Assembly (NCBI GenBank): GCA_009801015.1
Contig: VHZZ01000025.1
Span: 323,955 to 348,444, forward strand
From: Silene noctiflora
Taxonomy: Eukaryota > Streptophyta > Magnoliopsida > Caryophyllales > Caryophyllaceae
Reading direction: 5' to 3'
DNA length: 24,490 bases
This document shows, in pieces, positions 9,801 to 18,800 of this stretch. The notes beneath the pieces were generated by a model that had not been told where the DNA came from, ran no database searches, and saw nothing but the letters and a program-made list of their open reading frames with translations. Position 1 is the stretch's first letter, and every line of letters starts with the position of its first letter. Made by a program: the position numbers and the translations under genes.

Positions 9801-12800
9801 GCAACTAATTTAGTAGAATATATAGATTGAGATGCAATATTATTTAGAAGTAAATTATGTAGAAGAAAACAAATATATGTATCTAAGGAAAATTTGTACA
9901 TTTTGATTGGTCAAACAAACCAGTTTCTAACTCACTAAATAAATGTATACTCCATTCATCTTATAAAAACCTTTTACAATATAAAAAATTGTACGATTTA
10001 AGGAGTGAAAATACATAACTACACATCCAAAATGTGAATAATTATTTCAAGATAATAAAGATGGTGTGACGCCGAGACAAGTGAAAATATATATGTTTCA
10101 TAAAAAAAAATAGGACAATAATGACATTGTACTCCGTAACTGGTGAAACTAAGGGGAAAATGAAAGGTATTTTGAACATCTTCCATAAAACAAAAATATC
10201 CATTTTGAAATTAATTAATGAGAACAGCTTCCATAAAACAAATATATCCAGTTTGAAATTACAATGGGTGAAATAACACCACACTTGTAAAAAAAGAACA
10301 AGTTTTTTGCTATTACCTAGGCATTCTATCTTTAATTTATCTATCTTATCTGACCGGTTTGAAGTTAATTAGTGTAGATCCGCGCAAATGCGCGATATAT
10401 ATAGGCCTTTTAATTTTCACTGTATTACAATTTTAGATTTATTTCTCATGAACTTTTTTTAAAAAAAAATCAATTTTAAACTTAATCAGAGAATTGAATA
10501 ATTCCATAAAATATTTTTTTCTGAAAGTTTTTTAACTACTTGAATAAATTCTTTTTTTTGTCACGAAGTTAATGATAGGAGTCACAATTTATGTATAGAT
10601 TATAATTTTATACCAATTTTGTTTTAGTTTTGTTACAAGATTACATTTTTAAGTTTAGTGATGAAAAAATTATTTTTAAATGAAAAAATAGTTTAATAAA
10701 TGAAAATCTAATTTGTTTCCATATATAAGTTTGAGCACTTTGGAGGGAAAATTTTAGAGAAGTTTTATTCTCTTAGTATATAGGAGGATGATGATGGATA
10801 TGTTTGTCTTAAATAAAAATTTGTGTGGTGTTAAAAGTTCCGCAACTTTACTCTTGTGTTAACAATACAAAAAGGTTATTTCCCTCAAAGACAATTGCAA
10901 CGAGAATTGCACTGAATGATTATAGCATACTAGTGATGGAGAAAGAAAATTGCATCAAAAATTGCATTGAACGAGTGCAAAACGCTTAGCAATAAAGAGA
11001 AGGGTAAAGTGATATCTTATACCTAATATAACACGTTTTTCCAAATCTCATAGCCAACAATTTTTTTTTCAAAATTTACACTTAAAATTTCCTTTTTGTT
11101 CATACTTAATACCAAATCTCACACAACCATTTTATCCTTACTAATTACTCATCACCACCCTTTTCCCCACTTCATTAACTTATATATCTATCACATCACA
11201 TCCTCCTATATACTAAGGGGTTGTTTGGTTCAACACGGGAAGATGAAGTTCCCAGGAAGTTAAATTCATGTGAATTGCAAAAATGTTGTTTGGTTGTCTC
11301 GTAGGAAGTGAATTCATGTGGAAAGTTGCACTTACCAAGGGAGGGGCTAGGTAAGCAACTTCCTACATTATGGAGGAATTAGAGTTCCTTGGGAAGTTCT
11401 AATTCCCATGAAATGGGCAACCAAATAACATTACATTTAGCTAATTACTTCCCATGATTTAAGGGGGCAAGCAAACAACCCCTAAGAGAATAAGGATGAT
11501 AAAAAAAAACTTCCCTCTAAATGCACCCTTACTTAAATAAGGAAATAAATTAGAATTTATTATGAGCTATAAATGGTATATTTATGATGAACAATCTTCT
11601 TTTATTATTTACAACAAAAATGTTGAACAGCTATTATTACCAAGTGTTTTTGTAAACATTCTTTTTTAAAAAGACAAAATTTTAAAATAATGACATGTGT
11701 TGCCTATTAAATTTGTGATACATTAAAAAGTAAAATTCTATATGTTTCCATACATTGTACGGGCTTTATACTAGTGCTCTAATAAGGAAACAAAAGAATT
11801 TATAATTATTACAATTTTCTTCATTTTAATAAGGAAAAAAATGAGAATTGATACATGTGATAACCTTAGATGCTAACATTAATTTTTGTAATTTCATAAA
11901 AAAAAAAAAAAAAAAAAAATAGTATTTGTAGCCATGACATGACACCCTTAGCTTATTGTAATTTGGCACATGACACTCTATATAAATCAAGATCAAGAAA
12001 TATACTCAACATAAGGATTTTCGATTTTAAAAAAAAAATTACAAATAAATTATATTCATTCAATTCCAATGAAATTTTTACATATTCTTTACACACAAAG
12101 GTAATGGTAAAAAGAGAGAAAAATTATTTTTAATATTATTAAAAAAATAAAGTTAGAGTAAAATTAACCCAAAAAAGAAAAGTGTAAACTATTAACCAGA
12201 ACAGGGGGAGTAAGTGTTACAAATTCTATAATTATGAATACAAGTTTGAAAAATAGAAAAGCATAAAAAATAGTAATTATTTTATATGAATAGTTTTTTT
12301 ACTGTAACACTATAAGTGTTTATTAAAATAATCAATCGGTAATATGAATGAAAAAGTGAAAATATTATTTTAGTAGTTTGTAAATCATCTTTGCAGATGT
12401 GTGATATACTTTTTTTACCTGTTTTCGTTATAAGATCGGTACACTTGTTAATTACAGAGTAAATTTTACATCTAACTTAGTTGTATTATTAATATCATAA
12501 ATTAATTGCAGATAATGATTTTGTGTTGTTTTTAATATAATAATAATAAGTTAAAAAAAAATAACTTAACTTAAAGTGTCTTTTAATTGTACCAAACTTT
12601 CTTTTGTACATCTTACTATTATTATATTATATTTAGTAGATCTTAACATTCAATTAAAAGTACTCGAGGACGTCGAAAAAAAATCTAAAAAATAACGTGC
12701 TTTAGCACGGGATTTACACTAGTTAATCTAATAACCCCGCCCCCACCACATTCACCATGACTCACCTTCTCCCATTGTCAATATAATCCGGTCCGGTCTT

Positions 12801-15800
12801 CAGGTCCACATAAATATTGTGACCGGTCTCCGGTCCGGTCCAGTCCAAGCAAAAAAAAATCACCTCAAATTTTATCTTAATAAATTCAAGAACATAGTGC
12901 ACCCATCATAAACTCAAAGTGTATTTCATTTCACTTTCATTTTGAAGAAGTGGTAGAGCCACTTTCTCTTTCATTTTTAAAGAGTGGTAGGGCCTTCCAA
13001 AATGACAAAAGTTATTATGCATGATCAAAGTAATAATTTGCATTTTTTTCCAGTAGTTAATTTTTTTTTACTGGCATTTATTTTATAATTTTATTAAATA
13101 TTAATTTTATATGGTTTATATATATATCAATCCAAATTGCAAAGATACATCAAAAGATTGATAAAAAAATAATGTAATTTTTTAGGAAAAATGTAAAAAG
13201 ATAGTAAAAATGTTTGAAAATTAAGAAAATAATAACTAGAAATTGCGCATTTCATATTTCGATCACATATCTTACCTTTATTAAATCGAGAACAAATAAA
13301 GCATTCTCCTTAACCCACTCATCAAAAAGCGTGATTTTTTTTTTCAATAGTGACGGCCCCTTGAGAAAAGAAAAACCAATTTGTTCAGCCACACTAAAAT
13401 TGTAAATGTAAATTGTAATTATTTGATGGAATATAAAGTCTTTAGTTCATTGCTCAATTAATCTATCTCCAGTTACAATTTGGCTATTATAATTATTTAA
13501 CACGAGAGTCATGTCTTCCATAGTAAAATTGTACTTCTAATACAACGACTAATGTAGTTTACAAATAAAATTTCGAATATTTCTATTTTATTACATTTTT
13601 TCTACTATTTGTAAATTCAATTTTTGAATGGTACTCTGTGGTATTGTTTAGCATTTTAAATTTAAATAGTTGTTTAATTTTCATATAAATAACATATGTA
13701 TTTAGTTCAATATAGTTTATACCTGTGTTACTCCGACTCTTCGACACATGTCAGACACTGACGATTATTTTGGGTGAATTTTCCTATTTTGTGGTATAAA
13801 TTGAAGCGACACGTATCCGACACGCGACTCGGCAGTTAAGTGAAGTGTCGGAGTAACATAGGCTTATACCAATCTTAAATAACAAACCCGTGCAATTTTG
13901 CACGAGTTAAAACTAGTTACCTTTAAAAATAAAATCGGTCCGGTCCAAACTCGGAAAAAATCGGACCTAAAGGGTTTCGTTCCGGGTTCCCACCTAACTG
14001 GTCTGGTCTCCGGGTTTGGGATATGGGGTTGTCCGGTCCGCGGGCAGCTGCCACCGCAAAGAACATCTCACCAATGCCACCACTCCACTTGTATTCCCTT
14101 GGAGTTGGTGGATTTTAGGGGCAATTTGATGGTGGTAGGATGTAGGTGGGTGTTGTGGGTTTGGGTTTTGGGGGTCGTGTCCGTTTAATGGGGCGGCACT
14201 AAGAGAGCTTGTCGGTGGGAAGGCACTAGTGTTGATGAGGGGTGAAATTGGGTCGTGGTGACAGTGATGAGGTGTATATGGTGGATGTATGGGGTGATAA
14301 TGAAACGAGATAGGCTCAAGCTCAGACTAACTCGATAACTTAACGAGTCAAGTCGACCCGGCTCAAACTTGTGTGATGATATAATATTTTGCTCTTATTT
14401 TATAAAATATTTATCACGATTATGATTATATCTTCGTATAACCAAATCAAATGTCTTCATTGATTTGCTCAATATTCGTATATGTAATCTCTGAATCCTT
14501 GTTAATGAAAGTACCGAAGAAAAAAAAAAAGAAAAAAAAAAAAGATAACTGAACAATTATATGTAGGCTCGCTCAAACTGCTTAACTCGGGTTAAAACTC
14601 CCGAGCATGACAATGAGCTCAATTTGCTCGAGATCGAATTTTGTTTCCTAAGCACAAGTTGAACAAAGGCCAAGCTCGACTCGTTATCACCTTGGATGAG
14701 AAAGGTTTTAATGTTGTGGTGAAAGGGTAGTAATATGGTTAATTATTAAGGTCAAAACAACAATTCATGTCTTTTTTTTAGATTTGGTATTAAGCTTGAA
14801 AAAGAAAATAAGATTTTAGGTATAGAGTTATGAAAAAAAAAAAATTATCTTAGGTTTACAATGGTAAAAGGTGTGTTAAAATAGGTATAACTTATAAGTT
14901 ATCAATTTATTCCAAGAAGAACCACATCAAGTTTATTGAGTTATTATTCTTTGTACAATCATAATCCAGAACCAACAAAAAACAAGTCTTTAACTCCGTT
15001 ACAAAAAAAAAAGGAAGGTATTTCTAAGGTAGAAAGAAAGAAAAGCTAACGTGCATTGATAAAAAACTTTGGTTAAAGATGACATTATTTTACATCCATA
15101 TTCATATTGCAACAATACAAATGGTATGGATTATGGAAGGAGTATTTTCTAACAGAAATACTTTTGAGGTTATACATTATTGGTCATTAAGAAATAGCTT
15201 ACCTCCAACTCAAGTGATGTATCCTCAAGACTTTGGAAGTTATCAGCATGTAACCTATGCCGCTGAATTACATGGGTCATCCTTGAAAATCGAGTAAGAG
15301 CAACAGTTTGTGTTAGAATGCATTCTTATGATTCTATAACAATGTACAAGTAATACATTCAGAAGGAATAAATGCATTTTGAAGGGATGTTAGGTTTGCT
15401 ATAATTAATTTTTTGGCTTGGAAGTAAGGTAAAATAAAGCCCAAACGGTTTACTAAACTGCCCGTGCTTCTTTCAGCATCGTTAGCAGCAACTGGTGTGC
15501 GTGAAGGCAAGACTATAGCAATCAAAGAGCCACCGTTCAACTCCTCATGAATGCAAGCTCATCGAACTTAACTTGTTCCCTAGTTCTTAGCACGCGAAGG
15601 CCTTAGAAGAGATTAACACTTTTGATCCCTAGTTTTGAATGAACTAATAGAACCAGGGGTCTCCTATTGACTACCCTTGTCGTGAAACAGCATTTCTCTT
15701 TAGGTTTGAAATACACAGAAAAATAGTTCACTAAACTACTTGCGTTTCTTTTTATCATGAAACCTCGATATATCTAAATAAACTACATGAATATACTCCT

Positions 15801-18800
15801 AAGTCCTAGCTTTATCAATTATCATTGCTAAATCCTGAATTTCTTGCTAATGCTCCGTCTACTCTATATAGTCCTCTTCTCGATCTTAAAAATCGAGTAT
15901 ATATGGAGATAGTATGGGAGAAAGTAAATCAGAAATCATTTTCTAACACAGCAAATTAAAAGTCAGTTTTCTCAAGTCCTAAATTAACACAAGGAGATAA
16001 GTGTGTTTAATATAGAAACTCATTACTTGTACTCTAAACTAAATAAGATATGTCAAAACCAATCAAATATGTCATCAAACTATATTATATATGGTTGTCC
16101 ACATATGATTGTTCGACCTTCAGTTCAAGCACAAATTCTTGTTGAAGACGGGACATATTTCTTGTAAACAACAAAACAGGTCAAATATGATATGTGAAAC
16201 AAAAGCAGAATATCTAGGAATTACTCGTTCTCATCTTAAGATGAATATACTCATTTTAAGGGAGACCAACGGTAGTGCTTAGAGAAGTCTGTATTAGATC
16301 TCAATGATTCTCTTTATCTGTATACTACAAAAAAGTCTATATGGTAAAATCCAACTCTGAACTATTCAGCCCCAAGCCAGGGCCGAAACACAGATTTGAT
16401 TCTACATTCAGAGAGACCCACAAAGGATTGGAGGAGTACCTTCCATTTTCAGCAGTTATAACAGTGATTGGTAATATTAGAGGCAACCCACTAAACTTAA
16501 TGTTTAATGTTTATTATCAAATAAGATCATTTTACAATGTCTAACGACTTTATAATACTTATACACCTTATTTATTATTGTCACTAAATTAAATGCTAAA
16601 TGTATTATATAAACGTTATACAACTTATACCCCATCAAACGATTGTTAAGAAAATTTGTATTTTAAACATGTATCAGACAGTTTCACCGATATCAGAAGT
16701 GAACAAGAGCTCACTTCTTACTCCCAACCAAGAGTGACGAATACCCTTTAAACATTATCATCAATGCCCTCTGTGTAGTAAATTCAGATAGTATTCCTGA
16801 TCAGGTTGGCTCCAAATATCGAGGAATGATAACGCTAATAATGAAATGTATTTTACCATTTAATATGTGAGAATAATAATTTAATTTTCTAAGGTGTATT
16901 TTAATTTTTAAGTGACATGATATATTCTGTTCTGGCGTTATGACCACCCAAAATTTATCGTGATAGATGGTTGTACAACCTAATACATTATCCCCCACCT
17001 CCACCTCCACCCCTACCCACCCCACACACACACACGAACACTAAAAAAAAAAAGTTATATCGATGAAATAAACCCATCGACTTTCCAGTTACAAAAAAGA
17101 TATGTTGGTTATATTAGTATATATCCCGCTATCACATGTAAAACCGATTTACAAGTGACTAACAAATCACATGGAAGGTACAACCATTAACAACTCACAC
17201 AGTACTACATGTCAGGTGAGTAACTAGCTACTAATATATGAGCAACAAGAGGGAACCAAAATGGTTGTGACTTGTGAGAGAATTACCATCACAAATTTTA
17301 AAAGGAAAAAAGTTTCATTTGAAATATATGGTAAAAGGCAAATTCTCATTTGTGACGGAAGGTATCCGTCACAAATGAGAAGACGGGTACCATTTTGTGA
17401 GACAAAATGCCCAAATAGAGGAGAGAGGAAAGCAAGTGGGGGGTGCCCCCACCTTGTCCCCCTATTTGTTTTGTGAGTGGCATTATCCGTCTTCGGATCC
17501 GACCCGTCACAAGGGAGACGCTTTGATGGTAAAATACTCCATAGTACATACACCTTGAAGCACCCACTCAGAAGTCATTATATTATACACAGTACACATC
17601 AGAACAATCAAAATAATGTAAAAGTATATATGCAAGTACACAATCCATCATTAAAATAAACCAAACATAATCTTCCTTCATGATCACTTGATACTTGATT
17701 AGGCCACAACATAATATAACACACTAAACAATGTGAGATAGTACAGGTGTTCAGGTATATAGAAAGAAGAGACATGGTTTGGGAATACTGTTCATGTCTC
17801 TTCATTGAAAACAAGAGGTAATAGATGAGTACATAAATTACATTTATAATTATTTCTCACATACTTGAGGTAAGACTCATGTATACTGATTGTGTCCAAC
17901 ATGAAATGAGATACTCTATACAAGATACAACGGTCTTATTTAAGTTGTTTTGGTATTTAAATATTACGAAGTATATTAGTAAGATTATTTCAAAGAGTGA
18001 AGTAGGGATGGTACACAGGTAAATTCGACTCCAATTACGCTATATAAATGATGTTTTAGGATTGAATTAAAGCACACAATTCTTTAGGATTTTAACTCCT
18101 AACACTTTCCACATTGTATCATGTTATAGGCGAGAGTCTTTGTGTCACTAAAAGTGTGTGATGTTATGGTGAAGGAGATGTCTCCCAATGATTTTGGTTT
18201 TAGTCAAATGTATGATGCAAAAGTTGATAGCATGGGAAGAAAGGATTTAACCCTATCACTTCTCTTGACAAAAACCAGAAACTTAAGACAAGGCCAGGCC
18301 AACACCTTGTTGATACCGTTTAACAAGAAGCAATACTATCAATGTTAAAAGGGACAATGCATGCATATATCAGCTAGCTTAGCGGGTAAAGTTACGAGGA
18401 GTGGTACTAATGACAAGTCCATACTCATATCGATCAGTTTTAATGATGCCTTCACCTTATGTATTAGTCCAAATTATCCAGGTAATTTAACAAAAAATGT
18501 TTTCATAATGTTTTGTTTGAGAGCTAAGAAAAGACTATAGAATATGTGTGCAAGTATAGAAGATTACTTAAAGCTTTATAATAGCTCTAAAATTTTTACA
18601 AGAACAAGAACCATTATACTTATATTCATCTGCTAAGACTGCTAAGAGATGAAATCCATGTATATGTAACCTAATAATCAGGATGGAGTTTAACAGTCCG
18701 TTTCAAGAACCATTATCATTCCGTTTTAATCATTTGTTTATCTTTGATTGAGACGGAGGGATATATATCAAGTGCATTGAGATATAGTACACATGTAGGT

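Larger units (their letters stand above)
9656..15202 (-). other. Intron 2 of the MADS gene (5547 bp), transposon-rich
   Basis: Lies between exons 2 and 3. It contains a short duplication (10180-10261), a complete Helitron, a Helitron broken by a MITE, two more Helitron 3' ends, a small element with TGTTACTCCGAC inverted ends, and an element with GGTGATAA ends. About 9661-10179 and 14700-15202 show nothing recognisable. The insertions are in both orientations and do not touch exon borders. Confidence 0.85.

Noticed and set aside
12788..12847. Possible CRISPR-like or satellite repeat from ccggtccggtc phrases
   Set aside because: Only a few irregular short repeats, no spacers and no regular unit; it looks like a worn transposon end.
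13898..14188. 96-codon plus-strand open frame, G-rich at its end
   Set aside because: It starts inside a Helitron 3' terminal region and crosses into unrelated repeat sequence; no domain is visible.
17224..17567. Overlapping open frames on both strands
   Set aside because: They lie within a MITE-like palindromic region of intron 1 and have no family resemblance.
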